In this document: positions 26,025 to 35,303 of the stretch, in pieces | How positions within the stretch are numbered: the stretch's first letter is position 1 | Layout of the letters: each line of letters opens with the position of its first letter | Assembly: GCF_026012395.1 (NCBI RefSeq) | Contig: NZ_BRZA01000001.1 | Location: 806,001-870,000 of the forward strand | Length of the DNA: 64,000 bases | Source of the DNA: Lysinibacillus piscis | GTDB lineage: Bacteria > Bacillota > Bacilli > Bacillales_A > Planococcaceae | Direction: 5' to 3' | Translations under genes and position numbers: made by a program | The notes under the pieces: model-generated | Seen by the model: the letters and a program-made list of their open reading frames with translations, nothing else | Told to the model about the DNA's origin: nothing | The model's database searches: none

Positions 26025-26618
26025 TTAAGCCTCCATTTTTGTTTGTTGTTTTTTTCTATAAAGTAAAAATGCTGATCCTACTAATGCTGCAATCGCTACA
26101 TATGGCGTGGCGTCGCCTGTTTGTGGATTAGGCACTTGACTTTCTGTTCCTGCTGGTGTGGATGCTTTTGCTCCATCCGTTTTTGCCGCGCCTCCAGTAG
26201 AAGCAGCTCCATTAAATACTAATGCCACACTATATTCATGGTGGTAGTTGATATCATCAATATCAATTTTCATCGCTGTGACAATTGGTTTTGACAAATC
26301 TTTTACTGTAAACTGTACTGTTCTTGTATCCGCTACCTTATCTTCATTGACAACAGTTGCCCCACCTAGTGGTTGAAATTTTGTAATCCATGTACTATTT
26401 TTTAATGTAATTTGCACAGTAGCCACTCCATTTGTAACCGTTACTTTAGCAGGTTTGACAAAATAATCATTGGCAATAGATGCCGAATTACTATCAGGTT
26501 TATTCACTTGATACTGGATGGAATGTGAGCCATCCGCTAATTGCGCAGATGCTTGTGGTAATGCGATAGTCAAGAAAAACACACTTATCAATAGCATCAG
26601 CGTTATTATTTTTTTCAC
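26025..26618 (-). CDS. isdC: IsdC-like NEAT protein with sortase B signal
   Basis: A 197-residue protein and first gene of the haem operon. It has a signal peptide (1-25), one NEAT domain (about 26-140) with SASIANDYFVKPAKV and the haem-ligand motif YHHEY, a Thr/Ala-rich spacer, and a C-terminal sorting signal NPQTG (about 165-169) followed by a hydrophobic helix and KKQQTK. NPQTG is of the sortase B type, matching the srtB gene at the operon end. It should sit in the peptidoglycan and carry haem across the wall. The start is GTG with AAGGAGGAGAGATCCT upstream. Fur-like sites lie 40-70 bp before it. Confidence 0.92.
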   Translation of the reverse strand: MKKIITLMLLISVFFLTIALPQASAQLADGSHSIQYQVNKPDSNSASIANDYFVKPAKVTVTNGVATVQITLKNSTWITKFQPLGGATVVNEDKVADTRTVQFTVKDLSKPIVTAMKIDIDDINYHHEYSVALVFNGAASTGGAAKTDGAKASTPAGTESQVPNPQTGDATPYVAIAALVGSAFLLYRKKQQTKMEA

Positions 26619-26654
26619 AGGATCTCTCCTCCTTAAGAAATGAGGGTACTATAA

Positions 26655-26690
26655 TTGACAATCATTTCATTCAAACGAAAACAATTCTCA
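26655..26690 (-). promoter_or_regulatory. pair of Fur-like operator sites upstream of the haem operon
   Basis: Two adjacent partial matches to the 7-1-7 Fur box (TGATAAT-N-ATTATCA): TGAGAATTGTTTTCG (26676-26690, minus) and TGAAATGATTGTCAA (about 26655-26669, minus). Their place just before the first gene of a haem-uptake operon supports iron repression. Confidence 0.6.
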
Positions 26691-26796
26691 ATTACATTTT
26701 CTATTTCCAAGAATACTAGTTGATACCAGCCTATGTCAACCGCTAAATGAAAATCGTCTTCAATATGTCAAAATTTCGCTCATTTACGAGTCAACT

Positions 26797-27369
26797 CTAT
26801 TGAATAAAGAGCTCTAAAATGCCAATAACAATCAATAGCCAGCCTGCTAAACTGGTAGAATGTCTGCCAATAAAGGACTTTGCTAATAATGTGCCACAAT
26901 GACTACCCATTCCTACAGTTAGAAATGAAAAAATACCAATAAATGTGACAGCCCAAATGGCAGGAATAGCATTTACTCCTATAGCAATCCCACTCCCTGC
27001 ACCATTTGCTGAAAGGATTAATCCAAGCCAAATTGCTTCCTTTAAAGATATCCTGATATCATCTGAACGATATCCCCATTTTTCTCCGTCAATCTTGCAT
27101 TTTTTGGAGAAGTGATTTGTTGCCAATGTCCAAATACCAATAATGACTAATAAGCCACTCCCGATAATGTTTGCTACAGTATTTGACATGAACCCTTGCA
27201 TGACACTTCCTATACAAATGGCTAGATAAGTAACCACCATTGCAATACTAGCTATGACAATGTTTAAGCCTATTGGAATTTTAATTCGTTTCATTCCATA
27301 AGCAAGACTCACACCTAAATTATCCAAATTAGCTGCCAAACCGACAAAAAGAATCGTGAGCCAATACAT
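26797..27369 (-). CDS. ytaF: sporulation membrane protein YtaF (MntP-like)
   Basis: A 190-residue integral membrane protein of six helices in two repeats, with the repeat motifs NLDNLGVSLAYGM (about 15-27) and the matching ANGAGSGIAIGV in the second half. This is the YtaF branch of the MntP (manganese exporter) superfamily, annotated in Bacillus as a sporulation membrane protein. The conserved acidic residue of the second motif is replaced by Gly/Ala-rich sequence (ANGAGSG), so transport ability is uncertain. The start has a GGAGG site. It is monocistronic and preceded by a terminator. Confidence 0.8.
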   Translation of the reverse strand: MYWLTILFVGLAANLDNLGVSLAYGMKRIKIPIGLNIVIASIAMVVTYLAICIGSVMQGFMSNTVANIIGSGLLVIIGIWTLATNHFSKKCKIDGEKWGYRSDDIRISLKEAIWLGLILSANGAGSGIAIGVNAIPAIWAVTFIGIFSFLTVGMGSHCGTLLAKSFIGRHSTSLAGWLLIVIGILELFIQ

Positions 27370-27452
27370 AATAAACCTCCTCTACGCTCCAAGCTTTTAC
27401 TCCCTATCCTATGCCCCTCTCCTACTTTGTGTTAAGCATGATTCTTGCATAT

Positions 27453-27489
27453 AAAAAACCATTTACCTTTTTACAGTAAATGGTTTTTT
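27453..27489 (-). terminator. terminator of the thermonuclease gene
   Basis: A perfect 14-bp stem (AAAAAACCATTTAC / GTAAATGGTTTTTT, 9-nt loop) directly after the stop, with T runs on both strands. Confidence 0.92.
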
Positions 27490-27490
27490 G

Positions 27491-28162
27491 TTATTGCATC
27501 ACTTCTGGATGAAAACCATCCTTTTGAAGATAGTTTTCATGTGACCAAATATTAAGTTTTGCTGTTTCAGCTTTTTCCTGAATATCTCTCAATTCCTGCT
27601 CAAATGTATTATTTGGTTTGTGAATAAAACGAACAGCCGCAAAACCTTCTTCTAGCAAGGATTCTTGCAATAGTTTACCATCTACAAAAACATAAGCTAA
27701 TAATCGCTCATAATTATCTGTCTCTGGTCCCACATCATAGACAGCCTCTATAGTTGTCGCATTTTTTAAAAGCTTATCCGTGAAATCCTTTGCTTCCTGT
27801 GCATAGGGCTGTGCTTCGCCTTTATTATAATTCATCTCTGGTGTATCAATCATCAGTAAACGAATTTTACGTTTCTCTCCATTGACATTTACTTGTAATG
27901 TATCACCATCATAATTTTTTAAATAGGCTACAGGAAAATGTTGATTCCCTGTTTTTTCTTCTACTTGCTTCATTGAAATAGTAGGCTGTTGCGTAGCAGT
28001 TGTTTCATCTGTAGTAGAAGAAACATTTTCTAGCTGTTGACTATTATCAGTCGTTGTGTCATCCTTCTCCTTTTCGGATGGACCACTAAAAATCATATAC
28101 AACGCAACGGCAATAATAATCGTACCACTTGTAATTAATGTTTTCACATCTTGCATTTTCAT
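27491..28162 (-). CDS. membrane-tethered thermonuclease (SNase) family protein
   Basis: A 223-residue protein with an N-terminal membrane or signal helix (about 7-26), a low-complexity Thr/Glu/Gln linker (30-70) and an OB-fold SNase domain (about 75-220). Catalytic residues are visible: Asp in KNYDGDTLQV, Arg in RKIRLLMIDTPEMN, Glu of that same motif, and Arg in DNYERLLAYVFVDG. It should cleave DNA and RNA with calcium at the cell surface, like B. subtilis YncB/YokF. ATG at 28162 has GAGGG 9 bp upstream; the GTG at 28177 lies before that site. Confidence 0.88.
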   Translation of the reverse strand: MKMQDVKTLITSGTIIIAVALYMIFSGPSEKEKDDTTTDNSQQLENVSSTTDETTATQQPTISMKQVEEKTGNQHFPVAYLKNYDGDTLQVNVNGEKRKIRLLMIDTPEMNYNKGEAQPYAQEAKDFTDKLLKNATTIEAVYDVGPETDNYERLLAYVFVDGKLLQESLLEEGFAAVRFIHKPNNTFEQELRDIQEKAETAKLNIWSHENYLQKDGFHPEVMQ

Positions 28163-28242
28163 TGGATTATCCCTCACAGCTTATTATCTAGCGTTCGCTT
28201 CGCATAGCCCTTATTTTAAAATATTCAGCTAGGACATTCAAG

Positions 28243-29973
28243 CTATACAGCTACCCAATGATTTGGTGATACTTCTATGAGCTGACTATTTTCCACATCA
28301 TATCGTTGTTGTGTCTCTTCATTTACAGCTTGTGCGTACTTTTGTTTTTCAATCACTGGGTCTGGAATCGGGATGGAACGCAGTAATGCCTGTGTATAGG
28401 GATGCTGTGGGTTTGTATAGAGCTCCTCACTTTCCGCAAGCTCCACGATTTTCCCTCCATACATGACTGCTACCCGGTCACTAATATGTTTCACCATCGA
28501 TAAATCATGGGCAATAAATAAATAGGTTAAGCCTAGTCTTTGCTGTAAATCTTTTAATAGTTCCACAATTTGCTTTTGAATGGATACATCTAGTGCTGAC
28601 AATGGTTCATCACAAACGATAAAATTTGGCTCTACAGCTAAAGCTCTCGCAATGCCAATACGCTGACGTTGTCCACCAGAAAATTCATGTGGGTAACGCA
28701 TCGCATGTTCCTTTTGTAAACCAACAAGCTCTAATAATTCTTCTACACGTTGCTGACGCTCGTCTCTCGTTTTGGCCAATTGGTGAATATCTAAAGCCTC
28801 GCCAATAATATCCACTATTTTTTTGCGTGGATTTAAAGAAGAATACGGATCTTGGAAAATAATTTGCATATGACGACGCATTGCTTTTAACTGCTTTTTC
28901 GATAATCGTGTGACAGGCACACCTTGATATAATACTTCTCCATTTGTTGGTTGGTGGAGCTGTAGAATCGTTCGACCTGTTGTCGATTTTCCAGATCCAG
29001 ACTCCCCTACTAAACCTAATGTCTCACCAGGGTATATATGAAACGATAAATCATTGACAGCTTTCACAATTTGACCATTCCCTAAAGCAAAATCCTTTGA
29101 AAGGTTCGTTACTTCAATTAATGGCTTACTTGCATCAATACCTTGCTGCACATGAATTGCTGGCTTTGGCTGCTTTTTCTCATGTAGCTTTGGTAGCGCA
29201 TTAAGTAATTTTTTTGTATATGGATGTTGTGCATTCGTAAAAATTTCCTCTGTCGTTCCTTGTTCAACAATTTCGCCTTCCTTCATCACAATAAGACGAT
29301 CACACATACCTGCTACTACCCCTAAGTCATGTGTAATCAAAATAATGGAAGTGCCCATCTTTTGTTGCATGCTCTTCATTAACTTTAAGATTTGTGCTTG
29401 GATTGTTACATCTAATGCTGTTGTGGGCTCATCTGCTATTAATAACGATGGATTGCAGGCAAGTGCCATAGCAATCATAACCCGTTGACGCATCCCTCCT
29501 GAAAATTCATGTGGATATTGTTTATATCGTTCCTCTGCATTTCGAATACCTACTTGTTCTAATAAAGCAATCGTTTGCTTATATGCCTCTGCTTTAGAAA
29601 TTTTTTGATGTTTAATTAAACTCTCGCTTACTTGTTCACCTATACGGATTGTTGGGTTAGTAGAGGTCATCGGATCTTGAAAAATCATACTAATATCCTT
29701 CCCTCGAATTGCCTCCATCTGCTTATCATTAATAGTCGTTAGCTCTTGCTGATTAAATACAATCGTTCCTGATTTCAAAAATGATGGTGGTGAAGGAAGT
29801 AATCGCATGATGGAACGTGCGGTAACACTTTTCCCACTGCCTGATTCCCCAACAATTCCAAGTGTTTCACCTTTATTTATATGAAAGCTAACGCCTTTCA
29901 CCGCTTCAAATTCTGTCTCTCCAGTTAGGAAAGAAACACGTAAATCATTGACTTCTAACAATTTTTCACTCAT
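28243..29973 (-). CDS. fused double ATPase of peptide/nickel-type ABC importer (DppD-DppF fusion)
   Basis: A 576-residue cytoplasmic protein of two complete ABC domains in tandem (about 1-265 and 285-576). Each has Walker A ([20 protein letters not shown]), signature (SGGMRQR; SGGQRQR) and Walker B ([24 protein letters not shown]), and each ends with an oligopeptide-transporter C-terminal motif ([32 protein letters not shown]). Single-chain forms are known (GsiA, YejF), but DppD and DppF are separate in most Firmicutes. It is transcribed divergently from the permease and binding-protein genes, which otherwise lack an ATPase, so it most likely drives them. ATG at 29973 is chosen with AAAAGG upstream. 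Confidence 0.92.
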   Translation of the reverse strand: MSEKLLEVNDLRVSFLTGETEFEAVKGVSFHINKGETLGIVGESGSGKSVTARSIMRLLPSPPSFLKSGTIVFNQQELTTINDKQMEAIRGKDISMIFQDPMTSTNPTIRIGEQVSESLIKHQKISKAEAYKQTIALLEQVGIRNAEERYKQYPHEFSGGMRQRVMIAMALACNPSLLIADEPTTALDVTIQAQILKLMKSMQQKMGTSIILITHDLGVVAGMCDRLIVMKEGEIVEQGTTEEIFTNAQHPYTKKLLNALPKLHEKKQPKPAIHVQQGIDASKPLIEVTNLSKDFALGNGQIVKAVNDLSFHIYPGETLGLVGESGSGKSTTGRTILQLHQPTNGEVLYQGVPVTRLSKKQLKAMRRHMQIIFQDPYSSLNPRKKIVDIIGEALDIHQLAKTRDERQQRVEELLELVGLQKEHAMRYPHEFSGGQRQRIGIARALAVEPNFIVCDEPLSALDVSIQKQIVELLKDLQQRLGLTYLFIAHDLSMVKHISDRVAVMYGGKIVELAESEELYTNPQHPYTQALLRSIPIPDPVIEKQKYAQAVNEETQQRYDVENSQLIEVSPNHWVAV

Positions 29974-29982
29974 GCTATTCAT

Positions 29983-30108
29983 CCTTTTTAAAATTTATTG
30001 TTGACTTCACGAAAACTATAATTCATACTATACAATACCAATAGGAATTGTACAATATATTACCGAATATTTCATCAATTCTGATTTATCAAGGTTTGGA
30101 GGCAATAC
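29983..30108. promoter_or_regulatory. divergent promoter region of the importer
   Basis: This 126-bp, AT-rich spacer separates the fused ATPase gene (minus) from the permease genes (plus). A plausible plus-strand promoter has TTGACT at 30001-30006 and CATACT at 30024-30029 (17-bp spacer). A dyad AATTGTACAATAT lies near 30046-30058. Confidence 0.4.
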
Positions 30109-31539
30109 ATGGTTACAATAAAAAATAATGTGAACGCTACTGAGCATGTATTCTTTTATAGAACGTTTCAAAAGTTGATGCACAATCGTTATTACAAAGC
30201 GTTACTCTTTCTGTTAAGCATTTTAGTTCATCCTTTTTCCTACTTTTTCTATAAGAAAACAAAAAATTCAAATCATTATCAGCAAAATTTTGAACAACGA
30301 TGTTTGACGTATAAAGAGCAAGGGTTATATGATAAGTGGCTAAAAGCATTTATGGCTCAAGAACAAGCAAAAGCGTCATTTTTTCATGACAATGTGCAAA
30401 ATTCACAGCTACAAGAAACAGCAACAGCACTTGCCGATGCTAAACTTACTCGACTTGTTGAACAGGATTTAGCCAAAGAAGGCTTAGAGCATCTTAATTA
30501 CTGGCAATTTTTTAATCAGCAATTAAAAAATACAAAATTTATTGCCGTAACGTTTCTACCAGCACTTTTCTTTTATGTCGCTTTATTAGTGCTCGCCAAT
30601 CCTTTTTTACAATTCATTGTAGAAAGATTACTGCAAAGTTTAATTGTGATTATTGGTGTTGCCACATTAGTGTTTACCATTTTGTACATATCACCATTTG
30701 ATCCAGCTCGTAACATTCTTGGTGTAGAAGCAACACCTGAGCAAATTACAAACTTTAATCGGTTACATGGCTTAGACCAATCGTACTTAACACAGCTATG
30801 GCATACATTAACAAGCTTATTTACATTCGATTTAGGTACATCCTTTGCAGGGAAAGAGGACATCACACAAAGTATCGCTAATAAGTTTCCTGTTACATTA
30901 GAAATTGCGATCTTATCTTTATTGATGGCTGTGGCAATTGCCATTCCAGTTGGTATTATTTCAGCCGTTCGTCCTAATTCATATGTTGATTATCTATTTA
31001 TGTTTTTAGCATTAATCGGCTTGTCCATCCCAAGCTTTTGGCAAGGACTATTATTCATTTTGACATTTGCGCTGAAATTACAATGGTTCCCTGCTACTTA
31101 CAACCCTAGTAACTGGCTATCGCTTATTATGCCAATTGTTGTGCTTGGTACATCTATCACCGCTTCGGTTGCTCGTATGACAAGGTCTAGTATGCTTGAA
31201 GTCATACATGAAGACTACATCATTACAGCGAAGGCAAAAGGTTTGAATGAATTTACGATTATTTCAAGGCATGCGATCCGTAATGCTATGATTCCTATTA
31301 TTACAGTAATTGGACTATTATTTGGTGGCATGTTAGGTGGTTCAGCTGTCACGGAGAAAGTATTCAATATTAGTGGTATTGGTAGCTATATTGTGGATAA
31401 ACAGTTTATTCCCGATATTCCTGCGATTCTTGGTGGTGTTGTCTATGTAGCCATCACGATTTCTATCGTAAATTTAGTTATTGATATTTTGTACGCCTTC
31501 TTCGATCCACGCATTCGCTCGAAAATGAGGAAGTCTTAA
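30109..31539 (+). CDS. DppB-type importer permease with N-terminal extension
   Basis: A 476-residue permease. The family core begins near residue 167 (FIVERLLQSLIVIIGVATLV) and has the usual six helices and the cytoplasmic coupling loop EDYIITAKAKGLNEFTIISR, followed by HAIRNAMIPIIT and the end FFDPRIRS. About 165 extra residues precede it: a hydrophobic stretch (about 30-48), a charged, Gln-rich cytoplasmic segment, and a further helix (about 145-165). Usual DppB/OppB length is near 310. The start ATG has TTGGAGG upstream. It pairs with the DppC-type gene 12 bp downstream. Confidence 0.9.
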   Translation: MVTIKNNVNATEHVFFYRTFQKLMHNRYYKALLFLLSILVHPFSYFFYKKTKNSNHYQQNFEQRCLTYKEQGLYDKWLKAFMAQEQAKASFFHDNVQNSQLQETATALADAKLTRLVEQDLAKEGLEHLNYWQFFNQQLKNTKFIAVTFLPALFFYVALLVLANPFLQFIVERLLQSLIVIIGVATLVFTILYISPFDPARNILGVEATPEQITNFNRLHGLDQSYLTQLWHTLTSLFTFDLGTSFAGKEDITQSIANKFPVTLEIAILSLLMAVAIAIPVGIISAVRPNSYVDYLFMFLALIGLSIPSFWQGLLFILTFALKLQWFPATYNPSNWLSLIMPIVVLGTSITASVARMTRSSMLEVIHEDYIITAKAKGLNEFTIISRHAIRNAMIPIITVIGLLFGGMLGGSAVTEKVFNISGIGSYIVDKQFIPDIPAILGGVVYVAITISIVNLVIDILYAFFDPRIRSKMRKS

Positions 31540-31551
31540 AGGAGGGAATTC

Positions 31552-33051
31552 GTGTTGAAAAAATTTATACATGTTAAGTTGCTTTTAAAAATTACACAGG
31601 AATATGTCAATTCACATTTTACATTTGCGTTTTCTCTCCTGTTTTCATTGCTTTTTTTAGCTTATAGTTATAACTATACAACCCATAGCTGGCGACCAAT
31701 TGTGTTACTCTTTTTTGCCATCTATGCACTTACAACACTCTATATCGGTTGGCTAAATTTACGCATTAAACGTGATTTAACGAAATTTAGTGAAATTCAA
31801 GCAGGCACACGACGATTTGGTTATCCACTACTACTCACGCTATTATCAGGCAATATTTTTGCAACATCCTTTGCATTTGTCATCTTGTCGAATAAAAAAA
31901 CAGCGGAGTATACATTTGCGGTTTACGCTTTTATCACACAAATTTTTATTTTCGGTATTGGGGCTTTCAATTTATTTAAACCGTATGTAACCAATTTATT
32001 TTTACTAGCGATGGGCATATTCCTTATTCTCGCATGCTTTTACGCCGTGATGATTGTGTTATGTGCAAAATATGTCACTACTACCTATGCACCAAAATGG
32101 ATGTTCATCCCAAGCATCATTTTATTGCTTGCAACTGTCACAGGAAATTTATTTGCTACATTGCTCGGCTATAGCCTTCTACAAAAGGCTCGACAAGTCA
32201 ATCCATCTGCTATTGAAAAATGGCAAACGATTTGGCATAAAATTTTACGTAATACGATGGCAGTTTTCGGATTGTTTTTCATTATCTTTATGTTCTCATT
32301 ATCTGTCACAAGTAATTGGACATTTGAATATGATTTTGCGATTGAAAACAATTATAGTGCTTTATTACAAGCACCATCACTAGAATATCCACTAGGTACA
32401 GATAATTTCGGACGTGATTTATTTTCACGTATCGTATTTGGTGCACAGATTTCCTTGATTGTCGGCTTTTTCTCTACCATTATTCCTGCCCTTGTTGGAG
32501 GAACATTGGGTGCTTTATCAGGCTACTATGGAAAAACAACTGATAATCTCATCATGCGTAGTCTTGATATTTTATATGCGATTCCTGGTATTTTATTGGC
32601 GATTGCCATTATTGCTGCCTTTGGTGCAAATACTGTTAATTTAATTATTGCTTTAAGTGTAGGAGCGATTCCTACTTATGCTCGTACAATGCGAGCGAGC
32701 GTGATGCAACTTGCAAATTTTGAATTTGTAGAGTCGGCAAGAGCTTTAGGTGCTTCAGATACAGCAATTATTTTTAAGCATATCGTACCTAATTCACTTG
32801 CGCCGATGATTGTGAAAGCAACACTGACAATTGGTGGTGCTGTTATTTCCACAAGTAGTCTAAGTTTTTTAGGGCTTGGTATTGAACCACATATTCCTGA
32901 ATGGGGGAATATTTTAAAAGTTGGTAGCACGTATCTGGAAACACATTCTTATGTAGCTATTTTCCCAGGTCTATGTATTATGCTACTCGTTCTCTCCTTT
33001 AATTTCTTCGGAGACGGTTTACGAGATGCTTTAGATCCAAAATCAAATTAA
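31552..33051 (+). CDS. DppC-type importer permease with multi-helix N-terminal extension
   Basis: A 499-residue permease, against about 300 for the family. The DppC core begins near residue 223 (WHKILRNTMAVFGLFFIIFMF) and shows PLGTDNFGRDLFSRIVFGAQ, the coupling loop EFVESARALGASDTAIIFKH and the ending FFGDGLRDALDPK. The first 220 residues add about six extra membrane helices (for example FAFSLLFSLLFLAYSY, LFLLAMGIFLILACFYAVM), which resemble no domain I know. The start is GTG (or TTG 3 bp on) after GGAGGG. It sits between the other permease and the permuted binding protein. Confidence 0.9.
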   Translation: MLKKFIHVKLLLKITQEYVNSHFTFAFSLLFSLLFLAYSYNYTTHSWRPIVLLFFAIYALTTLYIGWLNLRIKRDLTKFSEIQAGTRRFGYPLLLTLLSGNIFATSFAFVILSNKKTAEYTFAVYAFITQIFIFGIGAFNLFKPYVTNLFLLAMGIFLILACFYAVMIVLCAKYVTTTYAPKWMFIPSIILLLATVTGNLFATLLGYSLLQKARQVNPSAIEKWQTIWHKILRNTMAVFGLFFIIFMFSLSVTSNWTFEYDFAIENNYSALLQAPSLEYPLGTDNFGRDLFSRIVFGAQISLIVGFFSTIIPALVGGTLGALSGYYGKTTDNLIMRSLDILYAIPGILLAIAIIAAFGANTVNLIIALSVGAIPTYARTMRASVMQLANFEFVESARALGASDTAIIFKHIVPNSLAPMIVKATLTIGGAVISTSSLSFLGLGIEPHIPEWGNILKVGSTYLETHSYVAIFPGLCIMLLVLSFNFFGDGLRDALDPKSN

Positions 33052-33063
33052 TATGGAGGTTTT

Positions 33064-34854
33064 ATGAAGATGAAAAAATTACTCGTACTATTATTTGCTG
33101 CCGTGCTAGCATTGGCAGGCTGTGTACAAACGAAAAAAGATGTAGAAGAAGGCGGTAAAGACGGTGATAAACCAACGATTGAAGTATTAGGAATGGCCTC
33201 TGCTGAAGAAGATATGAATATTGTTCGTGACCAATTAGTGAAGAACGGCTTTGATGTAAAATTAAATGTTCAGCCTGATTACGGTGCATTTTCAGCACAA
33301 AAGGATGCAGGAAATTACGATGTAGCTGTATCTGGTTGGACAACAGTAACAGGGAACCCTGACTATGCTGTGCGTGGCTTATTTAAAACAGGTGCTGATT
33401 ACAGTATTGTATCTGATTCAAACTTAGACAAATTAATCGAAGAAGCGAGCACATTAACAGGTGCTGAAGCCGTTGCGAAGTACAAAGAGTTAGAACAATT
33501 ATTAGTATTCGATCAAGCTTATATTGCACCACTTTATATTTCTAATAAATATCAAGGTATTTACTCTGAGGTTGTCAATCCAAAAACAGTGCGTTTATCC
33601 AAATCACGTGCACAGGCATGGGAAACAATTGAGTTCAATAATACAGCGAAAAATGCAACAGAGCCTTTAGTTTTACACCAAGCGATTGATTCATTAACAT
33701 CTCTTGATCCGATTAAAGGAAATGATGGCTCTATTAATACATTGAATACCAATTTATATGTTCGTCTTGTGAATTTAACAGATACAGATGAAGTCGTATC
33801 AGATGGTTCACTTTCTTACAACCATGCTATTGCTGATGGCAACCAAGAATATTACTTTATTTTACGTGATGATATTCATTTCGCTGCTGTGAAAAATGGT
33901 GCTGCTGTTGATACAGGTGAATTAGTTTCTGCTGAGGATGTTGTCTTTTCATTAAACCGTGCGAAAGACAAAAACTCTGTACCTGACCATCGCACATATA
34001 GCTTACATGAAAATATTAAAAACGTTGAAATTGTTTCTGACTTAGCTGAATTACAAAACAAAAAAATAGCTGGTGCTGATCAATCTATACTAGATGCACT
34101 TTCTCAAGATTTACCTACTGCTGTTTCACAATTAACAGCTGATAAAGGATCTGTAAACAATGCTAATGGTACTTATCAAGTAGTAAAAATTACGACACCG
34201 ACGCCATTCCCACAAGTATTAAATTACTTAGCACACCAATCTGGCGGTATCGTATCTGAAAAACAAGTAACAAGCATTAACACATATGATGTAGCTAACT
34301 ACAATCCAGATAAAGATGTTGCCTATGGTGACCAAGCGACAATTACAGAAGGTGCATCATACAACAATCAATTATACGCAAGTGGCCCTTACATTCTTGT
34401 AAAGAAAAATGATTATGAAGCACAATTTGTGAAAAACCCTGCTTACCGTGTAGGTAGTGAATTTGAACCAAAAATCGCAAAAGTCAATGTACGCTTTATC
34501 GCAGACAATGACAGTGCATTAGCTGCACTACGTAATGGCGAAATTCATGTACTACAAGCAGTGCCTGAAACAAAATTAGATATCGTGAAATCTGATGCGA
34601 AATTGGCATTAAATACGGCTGACAGCAATGCCGTAACCTATTTACAAATGAATACATCTGGTCGTGCAGTATCAGATTCAGTTGATTTACGTAAAGCTAT
34701 CCTATACTCCATTAATCAAGATGAATTTATCAGCTACTACCAAGGCAATAAAAAGCCTGCTGTCTCTCCTGTTTCACCATTAGTCAATACAGGATTAAAA
34801 TTAGAAGCAGATAGCGCTAAAGTAAAAGAATTATTAAGCGCTTATCAAAAATAA
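33064..34854 (+). CDS. circularly permuted substrate-binding lipoprotein (SBP_bac_5 family)
   Basis: A 596-residue lipoprotein (lipobox ALAGC, Cys20) for peptide/nickel-type import. Family landmarks occur in rotated order. Residues 39-190 are what is normally the C-terminal lobe: TIEVLG, IVRDQLVKNGFDVKLNV, YDVAVSGWTTVTGNPDY, LDKLIEEAS and QAYIAPLYISNKY. Residues 200-596 are what is normally the N-terminal part: LTSLDPIKG (211-219), SAEDVVFSLNRA (289-300), SGPYILVK (440-447), ALRNGEIHVLQ (488-498), DLRKAILYSINQDEF (541-555), ending AKVKELLSAYQK. Joining the C-terminus to residue 39 restores the canonical order at the usual AKELL...TIE linker. A short linker (191-199) joins the old termini. The frame is intact. 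Confidence 0.9.
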   Translation: MKMKKLLVLLFAAVLALAGCVQTKKDVEEGGKDGDKPTIEVLGMASAEEDMNIVRDQLVKNGFDVKLNVQPDYGAFSAQKDAGNYDVAVSGWTTVTGNPDYAVRGLFKTGADYSIVSDSNLDKLIEEASTLTGAEAVAKYKELEQLLVFDQAYIAPLYISNKYQGIYSEVVNPKTVRLSKSRAQAWETIEFNNTAKNATEPLVLHQAIDSLTSLDPIKGNDGSINTLNTNLYVRLVNLTDTDEVVSDGSLSYNHAIADGNQEYYFILRDDIHFAAVKNGAAVDTGELVSAEDVVFSLNRAKDKNSVPDHRTYSLHENIKNVEIVSDLAELQNKKIAGADQSILDALSQDLPTAVSQLTADKGSVNNANGTYQVVKITTPTPFPQVLNYLAHQSGGIVSEKQVTSINTYDVANYNPDKDVAYGDQATITEGASYNNQLYASGPYILVKKNDYEAQFVKNPAYRVGSEFEPKIAKVNVRFIADNDSALAALRNGEIHVLQAVPETKLDIVKSDAKLALNTADSNAVTYLQMNTSGRAVSDSVDLRKAILYSINQDEFISYYQGNKKPAVSPVSPLVNTGLKLEADSAKVKELLSAYQK

Positions 34855-34858
34855 CACA

Positions 34859-34892
34859 CAAAAAAGCCTCGCATCGTGCGGAGGCTTTTTTG
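34859..34892 (+). terminator. terminator of the importer operon
   Basis: A stem of 14 bp with one bulge (AAAAAAGCCTCGCA / TGCGGAGGCTTTTTT), ending in a T run 5 bp after the binding-protein stop. Confidence 0.92.
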
Positions 34893-34985
34893 TTGTTACT
34901 GAATGTTATTTATAAACATAATAATTTTCCATGATTGTGCTTTACACAGTATATATTACTGGAAAATTAAATTATCATTTTACAA

Positions 34986-35303
34986 TTATTCTTGCCCAAT
35001 CATAGCACTTGGTGCATAGGGACCTACTCTAAGAGTGCCAGAGAAGAAAGATTCCCCCGTATTTCCTGGAGCAAAACCACGATTGTAAATATAGCCTGAG
35101 TACATTTTACCATTATGAGCTACACTTACCCACATAGATTGAGTAGTCGTGTATGCAACTGTAGTGTAATACCAAAATGTATCTGATGCTACAGAGACTT
35201 CAGGTGTTAAATTTTCAGCAGCTTGCACACTTGAAACATTTGCTGATACACCGACAGATATTACGGCTACTAGACTTAAACTTATCATTTTAAATTTATT
35301 CAT
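34986..35303 (-). CDS. small secreted protein of unknown function (105 aa)
   Basis: I do not recognise this protein. It has a clear signal peptide (residues 1-28: FKMISLSLVAVISVGVSA, cleavage after VQA) and a mature part of about 77 residues rich in Tyr, Thr, Ser and Gly (DTFWYYTTVAYTTTQSMWV, KMYSGYIYNRG). The pattern of short beta strands resembles small SH3-like secreted proteins, but this is only an impression. ATG at 35303 has GGAGGAG upstream; the ATG at 35321 does not. The gene stands alone beside an insertion-sequence remnant. Confidence 0.65.
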   Translation of the reverse strand: MNKFKMISLSLVAVISVGVSANVSSVQAAENLTPEVSVASDTFWYYTTVAYTTTQSMWVSVAHNGKMYSGYIYNRGFAPGNTGESFFSGTLRVGPYAPSAMIGQE

